A stretch of DNA of 64,000 nt, taken from contig NZ_JAAVUT010000001.1 in assembly GCF_018449575.1 (NCBI RefSeq), forward strand, positions 124,001 through 188,000. Direction: 5' to 3'. Of this stretch, positions 1 through 9,403 are shown piece by piece; the first letter of the stretch is position 1, and each line of letters starts with the position of its first letter. The notes under the pieces are model-generated. The model did no database searches. It worked only from the letters and a program-made list of their open reading frames with translations, and had not been told where the DNA came from. Origin of the DNA: Sodalis sp. dw_96. Lineage in GTDB: Bacteria > Pseudomonadota > Gammaproteobacteria > Enterobacterales > Enterobacteriaceae. The position numbers and the translations under genes are program-made.

Positions 1-8
1 TTTACGGT

Positions 9-1007
9 TCAATAGGTCGGGCGCGGCGTCTGGTCGATGTTTTTCAAGGTGTAGGCCGGGGTGTCGTAATATTGCTCTTTGGCTACCTGCTGCCCTTCAG
101 CCACTTCGATGGCGGTTTTCAGGGCGAGGCGTGAAGCATCATTGGGCTGCATCAGCACTGAGCCATAGAAATAGCCGCCTTTCTTGATTTCTTCGTATCC
201 TTCGAGCTGCGAGGCGCCGGAGGTGATTTTGATGTGATCCGGTTTAATGCGGCCGGCCTGGACCGCGGCTTTGATGGCGGTAAGGGCGCCCAGCGCCATA
301 TCATCGTCATTGGCGCATACCCCGTCGATTTTATTGCCGAACCGGGTAATGAACGCTTCCATGATGGATTGGGCCTTCTCACGTTTGAAGTTGGCCGGTT
401 GCGCGTCCAGCAGCGTCACTCCCGGATTTTCGGACAGGGCTTTGCGGCAGCCTTTCTCACGCAAATCGCCGGATTCGGTGCCGGGGGTGCCGCTGATGAT
501 AACGATATTGGCTTTGTCGCCCAGTTGGTCAATCAGCATTTTTCCCGACAGATAACCGGTTTTGAAATGATCCGGACCGGTCCAGGCGGTGACATATTGT
601 GCGCCGGAGGGGGCGACGCGCCCGTTTGACAGCACCACGGGAATCCCGGCGGCGTGGGCCTCTCCAAGGGATGAAACGATGGCCTGGTTGTTCAGGGGCA
701 GGGCAATGACCGTATCGACGCTCTGGGCCACCAGATCGCGGATATCATTGCTTTGTTTCAATACATCCGCCTGAGAATCCAGCACGATGGTTTTGACGCC
801 CAGTTCCTTGGCATAATCACGGAAACTCTGCTCATAGGCCGCGCTCCAGGGGTCAAGCAAAGGAAACGACAGGCCGATAACTACCTGATCGAGCGGCTTC
901 TTAAGCGGTTGCCGCAGCCAGTCGGGCTGGTCCGCCGCCATGGCGATAGACGCTGATGCCGTCATGAGCGCCGCGGCCAGGGCAAGGAGGTTAAAGGGTT
1001 TCATCAA
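9..1007 (-). CDS. Ribose-type sugar ABC transporter substrate-binding protein
   Basis: Periplasmic binding protein of the type-1 (RbsB/XylF-like) family, 332 residues, which is normal. A signal peptide with a basic start, a hydrophobic stretch and an Ala-Met-Ala end (about residues 1-24) is visible. The mature part has two alternating alpha/beta lobes, with VIGLSFPLLDPW at the first strand and a GVCANDDDMALGA motif typical of the ligand-hinge region. It is the last visible gene of the operon and overlaps the permease upstream by 17 bases. No ATPase for this importer is inside the window; it probably lies just beyond the left edge. The ligand is unknown, and the flavoenzymes in the operon argue against a plain sugar. 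Confidence 0.88.
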   Translation of the reverse strand: MMKPFNLLALAAALMTASASIAMAADQPDWLRQPLKKPLDQVVIGLSFPLLDPWSAAYEQSFRDYAKELGVKTIVLDSQADVLKQSNDIRDLVAQSVDTVIALPLNNQAIVSSLGEAHAAGIPVVLSNGRVAPSGAQYVTAWTGPDHFKTGYLSGKMLIDQLGDKANIVIISGTPGTESGDLREKGCRKALSENPGVTLLDAQPANFKREKAQSIMEAFITRFGNKIDGVCANDDDMALGALTAIKAAVQAGRIKPDHIKITSGASQLEGYEEIKKGGYFYGSVLMQPNDASRLALKTAIEVAEGQQVAKEQYYDTPAYTLKNIDQTPRPTY

Positions 1008-2034
1008 ACTCTCCTGATTTTTTAGAGGGGGTGGGTTTTAGCGCAATAAAAGGTTTACCCGAGTGTTTATCGAGCACTAAGGCAATCAGCAACGCGAGAC
1101 CGATGGCGATAAGCACATAGTGGGCGGAAAGATGGATAAGGTTCAGCCCGTTACGCAAGACGGCAAGCAATAGCACGCCCGCCAGGGAGTTCAATATGTT
1201 GCCGCTGCCGCCGGTAAGCCTGGTGCCTCCCAGCGCCACGGCGGCGATGGCCCAACCCTCGTATCCCTGCCCATATGTGGGCACCGCGGCGCCCATATTG
1301 GCGGAGATGGCCAGGCCGCATAACGCCGCCAGAAAGCCTGATACCATAAAATTGACGATGACATGGCGGCGGACGCCGATGCCGGCGTTCACCGCCGCAT
1401 GGCGATTACCGCCGATGGCGTAGGCGTCCCGTCCGTGGCGGGTATTTGACATCACCCAGTGGGAGACCGCGATCAGCACGAAAAACACGATGCTAATCAG
1501 GTGCAGCGTGCCGATACGCAGATTGCCGATGCCGGTGAAGGTGGTATTGACCGCGATAACGGACTCTTCGCCGACTATCGCGAACGTCAGCCCCTTGAGG
1601 CCGATCATGGCCGCCAGCGTCACGATCAGGGAATTGATGCCGAGCCGTTCAATGATAAGACCATTGATGAAACCGCAGAGTACGCCGGCGGCCAGCCCCG
1701 CCAGTACGGCCAGCGGCAGCCCGAGCACTGGTTGCAGCACGACGCAAAGTCCCGCGCACAGGCCCACCAGCGAGCCGACCGATAAATCGATATGGCCGCT
1801 GATGATGATAAGCGTCATCCCGATCGCCAGGAAACCGAAAAAGGATGCCTGGAGCAGGACATTGGTAATATTGAACCAAGACAGAAAATGCGGGCTTTGA
1901 AGGGCGAAAAAAACGATGGCGGCCAGGAGCGACAGCCAGACGGGATGGTGCGCTAACAACACCGGCAGCCGGCGGATGGCGGTAAGCCAGGTTCGTGTGT
2001 TCAACGCTGCGCCGGTAAAGGATGTGCTATTCAC
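991..2034 (-). CDS. Ribose-type ABC transporter permease (second)
   Basis: Inner-membrane permease of the RbsC/BPD_transp_2 family with about eight to ten hydrophobic segments and the family motif GHIDLSVGSLVGL. The open frame extends to 2109, but a GTG at 2034 overlaps the stop of the preceding permease as GTGA. Translational coupling makes this the likely start, giving a protein of about 347 residues. It would pair with the neighbouring permease and the binding protein downstream. Another in-frame start further upstream is possible but would overlap the preceding gene by almost 80 bases. Confidence 0.87.
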   Translation of the reverse strand: MNSTSFTGAALNTRTWLTAIRRLPVLLAHHPVWLSLLAAIVFFALQSPHFLSWFNITNVLLQASFFGFLAIGMTLIIISGHIDLSVGSLVGLCAGLCVVLQPVLGLPLAVLAGLAAGVLCGFINGLIIERLGINSLIVTLAAMIGLKGLTFAIVGEESVIAVNTTFTGIGNLRIGTLHLISIVFFVLIAVSHWVMSNTRHGRDAYAIGGNRHAAVNAGIGVRRHVIVNFMVSGFLAALCGLAISANMGAAVPTYGQGYEGWAIAAVALGGTRLTGGSGNILNSLAGVLLLAVLRNGLNLIHLSAHYVLIAIGLALLIALVLDKHSGKPFIALKPTPSKKSGEFDETL

Positions 2035-3029
2035 TGGAATATCCTCTTGCGCTTGGCGGCCAGCTCGACCCAGACGGCGGAGATAATCACTCCCCAGGTA
2101 ATGAGCCATTGGATGTAATAGGGCAGGCCGAGCAACAGCAGGCCGTTTTGCATGAACGACAGCAGGACGACCCCCGCCAGAGTGCCGATAATGGTACCCG
2201 CGCCGCCCAGGAAGCTGGTGCCGCCTAAAATGGCGGCGGAAATCACCTCGAATTCATAGCCGGTGCCGATATTGGTTTGGGCGCCCATGACCCGGCTGGA
2301 AATGATCAGGGCCGAGACGGAGGTGGTTAATCCCCCCAGCAGGTAGGCGAGGGCGACCGTTCGGTGGGTATTGATGCCGGAAAACGCCGCCGCCGTTTCA
2401 TTGCCGCCGATGGCAAAAATCTTTCTGCCGAACGCCGTCATATGCAGCAACAGGCCCGTCAGGACGGTGAGCAGGAAAAATATCAACACCGGCACCGGCA
2501 CGCCCAGCAGGTAACCGCGGCCGAAAAAGGCAAACCAGGTGGCTTCGGGATGGGCGACATAGACATCCGCGCCCCCGCTGTAGACCAACGTCACCCCTTG
2601 CAACAACGACATCATGGCCAGGGTGGCAATCAGCGGGTTCAGCCCGAGATAACCCACTATCAGGCCGTTTACCAGGCCGACGCCGCCGCCGATAGCCAGC
2701 GCCGCCGCCACGGCGGCGACCGGGCCGAAATGCTCATGCACATCAACGGTCACAAAGCTCGCCAGCGATAACAGCGAGCCGATGGAAAGGTCAATGCGGC
2801 CGGCTATCAAGACAAAGGTGGCGCCCAGGGCCATAACCCCGACAATGGACGATTGGCGCAACACCTGCGCGATATTGTCCGAATCAAGCAAGGCGGGCGT
2901 GATGGCGGCAATAACGCCCAGTACGATGACAAAGACCGGCAGCACGCCGAACCGCCCGAAGAGGTTCCGGATCCCGGCGCCGGTTTTCGGTATGGGGCCC
3001 GATACCGGTCTGATCATTTCATTGCTCAT
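2031..3029 (-). CDS. Ribose-type ABC transporter permease (first)
   Basis: RbsC-like integral membrane permease, 332 residues. It carries the conserved AGRIDLSIGSLLSL loop and the late FLGGAGTIIGTLAGVVLL segment shared with its neighbour. The two permeases are clearly different sequences, so they probably form a heterodimer. The start overlaps the end of the upstream acyl-CoA-dehydrogenase-like gene by 11 bases, which places transporter and enzymes in one transcript. Confidence 0.88.
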   Translation of the reverse strand: MSNEMIRPVSGPIPKTGAGIRNLFGRFGVLPVFVIVLGVIAAITPALLDSDNIAQVLRQSSIVGVMALGATFVLIAGRIDLSIGSLLSLASFVTVDVHEHFGPVAAVAAALAIGGGVGLVNGLIVGYLGLNPLIATLAMMSLLQGVTLVYSGGADVYVAHPEATWFAFFGRGYLLGVPVPVLIFFLLTVLTGLLLHMTAFGRKIFAIGGNETAAAFSGINTHRTVALAYLLGGLTTSVSALIISSRVMGAQTNIGTGYEFEVISAAILGGTSFLGGAGTIIGTLAGVVLLSFMQNGLLLLGLPYYIQWLITWGVIISAVWVELAAKRKRIFQ

Positions 3030-4317
3030 GGGTTTTCACCGAAGAGCCGCCGCCGGCCATGACCGCGATATCCCCCGGCAGTGTCCCGTTGAGATAAAAA
3101 TCGCCCACATAAAATTGCCGCCAGCGTACCGGATCGTGAAGGGAATGAGTGCGAACATTGCGCCACAGCCGGTCCAGTCCGCGGTGTTCATCATTCACCC
3201 GCGAGACCCGGAAATGCGCAATGTCGTTGGCAAGGGCCGGCGACAATTCATAGGCCACGCTTTTCGCCTCATCGGTGGCGATAAAAGCTCCGTATGCCTC
3301 TGTTACCGACGGGGCGTTGGACGCTGGCGCTATTTCCCTCGTCGAAGGGGCGTCAATCGCCGGCGGTTCATCCGCCGGAGAGCCGGCCAAATGCCCTGTT
3401 CTGTATGCCGAAGGCGCGTCATGTCCCAGGACCGCATCCACCCGGCGCGCCGCGCGCCTGACCAGAGTTTTGGCGGCGCTGACCCGAACCGCATATTCAC
3501 CGAGGCGGGCCAGGTCATTATCATTCAGCCGGCCATGGTCCCCCAGAATCCCGGCGGCGGCCCGTAAGGCCCCGCTGGCCGAGCCGGTTTCGATGGCCGC
3601 GTGAATCAACTGGTTGCCGGCAAACTGCGCGATGAGAATGGCGGGATCGCCGCGCCCACGGTCCACCACCTGGGATGCCGGCACCCAGACATCGTTGATA
3701 AGCGTGGTTCCGCTGAAAGTGCCGCGCTGGCCGAACGCATCCCAGTCGGCCAGGATATCCAGCCCGGGGTTGCCGCGCTCGATATAGGCCGTGAGGATGC
3801 GTCCGTCGGTCGCTTTACCGAATACCGGTACCCATTGTGCGGTCAGGGCGCCGGTGGAAAAATACTTGCGGCCGTTCAGGCGAAAGCCTTTGCCCTCGGC
3901 AATGATAGTGGTGGCGATATCCCTACGTGAAGGCCTGCCCGGTTCCGCCAGCGCATTGCCGAACCGGGCGCCGCTCAGGAGCTGGTCATAAAAAAAGGCG
4001 CGGGTGCCGTGCTCGGCCACCAGCAGCGTATCGACAAAATCAAAATGATTTTGCGGGATCTGGGCTAAGGCCGTATCCACTTCGGCCAGGATCAGGAATA
4101 CCTCGATCAACGTTTCGGTGGCAACCCCCGCCCCGCCGAATTCCCGCGGCACGGTGATGGCCAGCAGTCCCGAGCGGGACAGCGCATCAAGCTCCGCCAC
4201 CGGTACGCGGCGTTGCGCATCGATCTCCGCCGCGCTGCGGGACCAGACATCCGCCAGCGCCCTGGCCGCTTCCAGGGCTTGCGCCGCCGAGGAGATGATC
4301 TGCACGGAGTCCGTCAT
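3019..4317 (-). CDS. Acyl-CoA dehydrogenase/SfnB-like flavin monooxygenase
   Basis: 432-residue member of the acyl-CoA dehydrogenase fold, closest in style to the SfnB/DszC group of reduced-flavin-dependent monooxygenases used in sulfur scavenging. The N-terminal helical domain (about 1-120, with LAITVPREFGGAG), the central beta domain (LNGRKYFSTGAL) and the C-terminal helical domain are all present. A Pro/Ser/Ala-rich stretch at about residues 298-339 interrupts the C-terminal domain and looks like an insertion. The start overlaps the preceding monooxygenase by ATGA. The reaction is inferred from the family and the context; the substrate is unknown. Confidence 0.82.
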   Translation of the reverse strand: MTDSVQIISSAAQALEAARALADVWSRSAAEIDAQRRVPVAELDALSRSGLLAITVPREFGGAGVATETLIEVFLILAEVDTALAQIPQNHFDFVDTLLVAEHGTRAFFYDQLLSGARFGNALAEPGRPSRRDIATTIIAEGKGFRLNGRKYFSTGALTAQWVPVFGKATDGRILTAYIERGNPGLDILADWDAFGQRGTFSGTTLINDVWVPASQVVDRGRGDPAILIAQFAGNQLIHAAIETGSASGALRAAAGILGDHGRLNDNDLARLGEYAVRVSAAKTLVRRAARRVDAVLGHDAPSAYRTGHLAGSPADEPPAIDAPSTREIAPASNAPSVTEAYGAFIATDEAKSVAYELSPALANDIAHFRVSRVNDEHRGLDRLWRNVRTHSLHDPVRWRQFYVGDFYLNGTLPGDIAVMAGGGSSVKTHEQ

Positions 4318-5687
4318 AGCGCCACCTCCCAGCGTCCGTCGCCGTCCCGGGGCTGGCCGGGCAGCGGCGCGTCGGCGAAAACGCTGGCCGGACGCGGTAA
4401 GCCGTAATGATCGCGCAGCGTAGTACCGGTATACTCGCGGCGAAACAGTCCGCGTTTTTGCAGCTCGGGTACCACCAGATCAACAAAGGCTTCCAGGCCC
4501 GAAGGGAATACGTCGCACATGATATTAAATCCATCTGCCGCCCTTTCGTTGACCCAATGCTCCATGGTGTCGGCAATTTGCTGCGGGCTGCCGACCACCA
4601 GCCGGTGCGCACCGCCGCCGCGGGCGATGATGTCTCGTACCGTTAGCGACCGGTTGCGGGCCAGGGACAGGGTGGCCTCCACAAAACCCCGGGTGCCCAT
4701 ATAATTATTTATTGTCGTTAAAAGATGTTCCGGAACCGGCCGGTCCAGATCCAGTTCTGCTGCGTTCAGGCCCAGTTGTCCGGCGAAACGCGCCAGCAGG
4801 TTGTCTTCCCCGGCCAGCTTATCCAGCGTCTTGCGCCGTTGCCGGGCCTCCGCTTCGCTGGCCGCCACGATCACAAACAGCCCCGGCAGGATGCTGATGC
4901 TGTCCGGATCGCGGCCATAGGCCGCCGCCCGGCGCTTGACATCGGCGTAATAGGCTTTTGCCTCCCCCAGATCCTGCTGCACGCTGAAGACGGCCTCGGC
5001 ATAACGCGCCGCCAGATCCCGCCCCTGTTCCGAGCTGCCCGCCTGTACCAGCAAAGGCCGGCCCTGCGGTGAACGGGGAATTTGCAATGGACCGGTCACC
5101 GAGAAATACGCCTGGTTGTGGTCGATGGCGTGGATTTTGGCGGGATCGGCGAAGTGTCCCGCGGCGCGATCCAGAATCAACGCGTCATCCTCCCAGCTGT
5201 CCCACAGCGCTTGCACGACATCCACGAACTCCGCCGCCCGGGCATAGCGATCCGCGTGTTTGGGCAGGTTACGCTCGCCAAAATTGCCGGCGGCGCGTTC
5301 GTCATAGGTAGTCACGACATTCCAGCCGACGCGGCCATGGGAGACATGGTCAAGGGACGAGAAGGTCCGCGCGATATTGTAAGGATGCGAGAAGGTCGTC
5401 GAGGCGGTGGCGATAAACCCGATACGCCGCGTCACCGCCGCCATGCCCGCCACAATCACCGCCGGATCGAGCGCCCAGCTTGGACTGGCCTTCGGATCGA
5501 AGGCAATGGCCAGCGCGTCGGCCAGGAACACCGCATCAAGCAGTCCCCGTTCGGCGATTTTGGCTATCTGCTGATAGTGTTCAATCTGGATATAGCCCAG
5601 GGGGTTGCCCAAAGGCGAGCGCCAACTGGCCCCGTGGGAGCCGGAGCTTAATATATTCACGTTGATATGCATCTGCTTGTTACTCAT
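4314..5687 (-). CDS. NtaA/DszA-family FMN-dependent monooxygenase (LLM)
   Basis: 457-residue luciferase-like monooxygenase of the NtaA/SnaA/DszA subgroup. Family hallmarks are the start HINVNILSSGSHGASWR, the segment GFIATASTTFSHPYNIAR, and SHGRVGWNVVTTYD near residue 130. Members take FMNH2 from a separate reductase and cleave C-N or C-S bonds in substrates such as nitrilotriacetate, pristinamycin precursors or dibenzothiophene sulfone. No flavin reductase is seen in the window. The gene overlaps its upstream neighbour by eight bases. Sulfur or nitrogen scavenging is the likely role; the substrate cannot be read from sequence. Confidence 0.87.
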   Translation of the reverse strand: MSNKQMHINVNILSSGSHGASWRSPLGNPLGYIQIEHYQQIAKIAERGLLDAVFLADALAIAFDPKASPSWALDPAVIVAGMAAVTRRIGFIATASTTFSHPYNIARTFSSLDHVSHGRVGWNVVTTYDERAAGNFGERNLPKHADRYARAAEFVDVVQALWDSWEDDALILDRAAGHFADPAKIHAIDHNQAYFSVTGPLQIPRSPQGRPLLVQAGSSEQGRDLAARYAEAVFSVQQDLGEAKAYYADVKRRAAAYGRDPDSISILPGLFVIVAASEAEARQRRKTLDKLAGEDNLLARFAGQLGLNAAELDLDRPVPEHLLTTINNYMGTRGFVEATLSLARNRSLTVRDIIARGGGAHRLVVGSPQQIADTMEHWVNERAADGFNIMCDVFPSGLEAFVDLVVPELQKRGLFRREYTGTTLRDHYGLPRPASVFADAPLPGQPRDGDGRWEVAL

Positions 5688-6798
5688 GAGTCTTTCCCTG
5701 TTGGCGGTTGACGACCCGGTCGCGGCCGATAACTTCGGCCGGACGGCGTGGCGGATGGGCTATGCCATGGGCGGTAAAGTCGCGCCAGAACACATCAAAT
5801 CCATAACGCTGGCTGGTGGCGCCGGCGCCGAGGAGTTCCAGCGTGCCGTTGATTATTGAGCGGCCCGCCAGGGTGGCATACAAACGCGCCGCCGCTATGG
5901 CGTCCCGGGCGTCGCGCAAAGAGCCCTCCCCAGCCTCCGATACTGTTTCCCGGCCATCGCGCGCCAGGCTGTCGCCGCCGTCCAGACCGGTATGGATCAA
6001 GCCATCGCCGGCTTCCGTCAGCAAACCTTCCAGGGCATGCAAGGTGGCGACATATTCGCCGTACCGCCTGACCAGGTGGGGGTCGTCCGTGGCCTTGGCG
6101 AGACCCTGGCCCTGCCAGGGCCGGGTACGGGTGGTGAGATAAAGATGCGCGGCGGCGGAAAACCCCTGCAAAATGCCGAAATCCAGAGCGGCATGCAGCA
6201 GTTCTTCCACCAGGGCGGCGCGTTCCAGCGCGGGATGCCAACGTTTGGCATCCACCGGCTGGAACGAGGTCAATAACCTTGCCGGCGACAGGACGGTTTC
6301 GGTAATCCTGAAGCCGTCGCGCTCAAAAATGGGCTCTCCGACCAGGATCGGAGCGCGGCTATCAAAAGAGGCGATATAACCGCCTTTCCCGGCATCCCGA
6401 TCTCCTATCAGCAGGATTGTCGCCCCATCCGGCCGCGGGCCGGTCCGGAAACGTTGCCGGCCCCGGATTTCAAGATAGTCTCCGGTGAGCGAGGCGGTCA
6501 ATGCATTCCCGTATAACGGCCCATTGCCATCAGGCAACGATGCCGCGCCAACGGGCAGCGGAGCGTCACCGGGCGGGGAGGGCCACGACCATCCCGCGAT
6601 TTGCCGGTTATCGGGCAAGGACAATCCCAGTACCCGGGATGCGATAATGTCATTGATTCGGCTTAAGGCCGCCGCCGGATGGGTCTGGGCGGTTTTCGCC
6701 ACCTCGTGCGCCGCACCGGGGATATCGAGTCCCGGCGCGGTATGGACCGCCTGCGAAAGCGCCGGCGGCGCGCCGGCTAGTTGGGGTTGTTTCATCAT
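5680..6798 (-). CDS. Acyl-CoA dehydrogenase-like flavoprotein, short N-terminal domain
   Basis: 372-residue protein with the middle beta domain (LEIRGRQRFRTG) and C-terminal helical domain of the acyl-CoA dehydrogenase superfamily. The usual N-terminal helical domain is only about 60-70 residues and lacks the normal PxxxGG region, so this may be a degenerate or specialised partner of the other acyl-CoA-dehydrogenase-like protein in the operon. Its ATGATG start overlaps the stop of the upstream ATPase (TGA). The C-terminal region SIINGTLELLGAGATSQRYG resembles the flavin-contact segment of SfnB-type proteins. Confidence 0.72.
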   Translation of the reverse strand: MMKQPQLAGAPPALSQAVHTAPGLDIPGAAHEVAKTAQTHPAAALSRINDIIASRVLGLSLPDNRQIAGWSWPSPPGDAPLPVGAASLPDGNGPLYGNALTASLTGDYLEIRGRQRFRTGPRPDGATILLIGDRDAGKGGYIASFDSRAPILVGEPIFERDGFRITETVLSPARLLTSFQPVDAKRWHPALERAALVEELLHAALDFGILQGFSAAAHLYLTTRTRPWQGQGLAKATDDPHLVRRYGEYVATLHALEGLLTEAGDGLIHTGLDGGDSLARDGRETVSEAGEGSLRDARDAIAAARLYATLAGRSIINGTLELLGAGATSQRYGFDVFWRDFTAHGIAHPPRRPAEVIGRDRVVNRQQGKTHE

Positions 6799-8489
6799 GC
6801 GTTCCTCGCGGCCTGGCCGGGAATGGATGCCAGCAGTAACCGCGTATAGTCGTGTTGCGGATGGGTGAAAATCGCGTCGATATGACCGGTCTCCACAATG
6901 CGTCCTCCTTTCATGACGGCAACCTGGTCGGCCATTTGCCTGACCACCGCCAAATCATGGGTAATGAACAAATAACTCAGGCCATGGGTTTCCTGCAGGC
7001 CGGCCAGCAAATCCAGGATCTGCGCCTGGATAGTGACATCCAGGGCCGAAACGGGTTCGTCGCAAATCAGCAATGCCGGTTCCGGCGCCAGCGCCCGGGC
7101 AATGGCCACCCGCTGCAACTGGCCGCCGGAAAGCTCCGCCGGGTAACGGCCGAGCAGGTTTTGCGGCAGGCTGACCTGTTCCGTCAATTCCCTGATCCGC
7201 CTGAGCCGGCGGGTTTTATCACCCAGTCCGAAACCGATAAGCGGTTCGCCGATAAGGTCGGCAACCGTAAACCGGGGATCAAACGATGAGAACGGATTTT
7301 GATAAATGGGCTGTACCAGGCGGCGCATTCGGCGCAAGCCTGGTTGATCCAAACGGTGTATCTCGATGCCTTCGAACAGCACGCTGCCGCTATCCGGCGC
7401 GATCAGGCCGAGCGCAATGCGGGCGCTGGTTGATTTCCCCGAACCGGACTCCCCCACGACCGCCAGCGTTTTACCGCGGGGCACATCCAGGCTGACGTCT
7501 ATCACCGCCCGCACGCTTTCCTCTTCCGCCGCGCCGTTGGTTGCCGGAAAGGTATGTGAAACATGGCGGATGGAGAGCAGCGGTCCGCCGTCGGCCGGCG
7601 CTTCTTCCAGCCGGGGCGGGGCGGGGCGGCGGCGGGTCGCCAGACCGGGCGCATTGGCCAGCAGTTGCCGGGTATAGTCGTGTTCCGGCCGTGTCAGGAT
7701 CTGCCTGGTGGGGCCTTGTTCGACAATTTTGCCTTCCTTTAACACAATGATGCGATCGGCCCGATCCGCCGCGACCCCCAAATCGTGGGTGATAAGCAGC
7801 ATGGCCATACCGGTGGACGTCACCAGCGCATCGATATCGTCCAGGATGGCTTTTTGCACCGTGACATCCAGCGCCGTGGTCGGTTCGTCGGCCACGATCA
7901 GTTTGGGTTCCGGCCCTATGGCCGCCGCAATCAACACCCTTTGCCGCATACCGCCGGACAGCTCATGGGGAAATTGGCGGGCCCGGACCGGCGCGTTGGA
8001 AATATGTACCCGGCCAAGCAACGAGGCGACTTTGGCGCCGATAGTACGTTTGTCGAACAGCCGATGGATAATCAACGGCTCCGCCACCTGCCTGCCGATG
8101 CGGTGCAGCGGGTTCAACGCCATCATGGGATCCTGGGGTATCCAACCGGCATCCCGGCCGCGAAAGCGATTGGATGCCTTTTCCCCCAACTTCTCCAATT
8201 GATGACCGGCGATAACGACGGAGCCGCGGGTGATGGCCGCCGACTCCGGCAGCATGCCCAGTGCGGATAACGCGATGGTGCTTTTGCCCGATCCCGATTC
8301 CCCCACCAGGGCAACCACCTCGCCCGGATTCACCTCGAAAGACACGCCGCGCACCGCCGTAAAGACACCACCGCGCGTCCGATAGTCGATATACAGGTCA
8401 TGTATGCGCAATGGCACGGTCGGTAATGCCTCAACCGATGCATCCGGCGCTGCCGATGTGTCGGCCGGTTGCTGTGATGTCAGGGTCAT
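6795..8489 (-). CDS. Peptide/nickel-type ABC transporter, fused double ATPase
   Basis: Cytoplasmic ATPase with two complete nucleotide-binding domains in one chain, as in GsiA or DdpD-DdpF fusions. Walker A motifs GESGSGKST lie near residues 62 and 345; signature motifs LSGGMRQRV and LSGGQLQRV lie near 176 and 451; Walker B segments read LIVADEPTTALD and LLICDEPVSALD. The open frame reaches 8633, but the ATG at 8489 overlaps the permease stop as ATGA and is the likely start (about 564 residues). It powers import through the two permeases encoded just upstream. Confidence 0.92.
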   Translation of the reverse strand: MTLTSQQPADTSAAPDASVEALPTVPLRIHDLYIDYRTRGGVFTAVRGVSFEVNPGEVVALVGESGSGKSTIALSALGMLPESAAITRGSVVIAGHQLEKLGEKASNRFRGRDAGWIPQDPMMALNPLHRIGRQVAEPLIIHRLFDKRTIGAKVASLLGRVHISNAPVRARQFPHELSGGMRQRVLIAAAIGPEPKLIVADEPTTALDVTVQKAILDDIDALVTSTGMAMLLITHDLGVAADRADRIIVLKEGKIVEQGPTRQILTRPEHDYTRQLLANAPGLATRRRPAPPRLEEAPADGGPLLSIRHVSHTFPATNGAAEEESVRAVIDVSLDVPRGKTLAVVGESGSGKSTSARIALGLIAPDSGSVLFEGIEIHRLDQPGLRRMRRLVQPIYQNPFSSFDPRFTVADLIGEPLIGFGLGDKTRRLRRIRELTEQVSLPQNLLGRYPAELSGGQLQRVAIARALAPEPALLICDEPVSALDVTIQAQILDLLAGLQETHGLSYLFITHDLAVVRQMADQVAVMKGGRIVETGHIDAIFTHPQHDYTRLLLASIPGQAARNA

Positions 8490-9403
8490 GTGTTTATCAC
8501 CTTGCGTCCCGCCAATGCCTGGGCCACACGATTGGCGGCCAATACCGTTATCAGGATGACCAGGCCGGGCAACGCGGTCAGCCACCAGGCCGTGGTCATA
8601 TAATCGCGGCCGCCTGCCACAAGCTGCCCCCACTCGGGAGTGGGCGGCGGCGGGCCGAATCCCAGGAAACTCAATGCGGAAACGCTCAGAATGGCCCAGC
8701 CCAGCTCAAGGGTGGCCAGCACGATAACCGGGCCCAGCGCATTGGGAATAATATGTTTGGCCAGTATCCGGCCCTGGCTGATACCGGCGAATAAGGCCGC
8801 TTCCACGTAGGCGGTCGAGCGGATGCCCAGCACCTTGGATCGGCTGAGCCGGGCGAATCCGGCGATACTGCCGATACCGACCGCGATAGCGATGTTCACC
8901 ATGCCGAATCCCAGCGCGTTGATGATAGCCAGCGAAATCAGGAGCATGGGGACCGACAGCAGAACATCCATCAGGCGCATCAGAATATCGTCCACCCAAC
9001 GGCCGACGTATCCGGCCAGCAAACCGATGGCGCATCCCACGGCCATGCCGACGCCGACCGCCAGCACCACCGCCTGTAGGGATTGGCGGGTGCCGTAAAC
9101 CACCCGCGCGAACAGATCGCGCCCCATATTATCGGTCCCGAAAAGGTGCGTCAGGCCGGGAGGCCTGAGCCGCGCGCCGCCCTGGCCGCGGATGGGGTTA
9201 AAGGCGGTCAACAGGTCGGGAAACAGCGCCGCGAAACACACCGCCGCCAAGACCAGGATCGCCACAATCAAACCGGGCTGGGTGATGAGAATCCGCCCCA
9301 GCGCCGAACCGCTGAATCGGGAAGGCGCGGGCCGTTCTTCGATAAATGGCGGGGTAGCCGCCGTTAGCCGGTCGGAGGTCTCCGACAAAGAAACATTGCT
9401 CAT
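8486..9403 (-). CDS. DppC-type ABC transporter permease
   Basis: 305-residue inner-membrane permease of the BPD_transp_1 family, DppC/OppC branch: a hydrophilic N-terminal tail, one isolated membrane segment, the LFGTDNMGRDLFARVVYGTRQSL motif (DppC hallmark) and then the five-segment core with the EAA-type loop EAALFAGISQGRILAKHI. Start overlaps the upstream permease by ATGA. Forms a heterodimer with the DppB-type permease. Confidence 0.91.
   Translation of the reverse strand: MSNVSLSETSDRLTAATPPFIEERPAPSRFSGSALGRILITQPGLIVAILVLAAVCFAALFPDLLTAFNPIRGQGGARLRPPGLTHLFGTDNMGRDLFARVVYGTRQSLQAVVLAVGVGMAVGCAIGLLAGYVGRWVDDILMRLMDVLLSVPMLLISLAIINALGFGMVNIAIAVGIGSIAGFARLSRSKVLGIRSTAYVEAALFAGISQGRILAKHIIPNALGPVIVLATLELGWAILSVSALSFLGFGPPPPTPEWGQLVAGGRDYMTTAWWLTALPGLVILITVLAANRVAQALAGRKVINT

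Noticed and set aside
2364-3567. Long plus-strand frames opposite the ABC operon
   Set aside because: Antisense shadows caused by high GC content; no domains and no start signals, whereas the minus frames have clear families.
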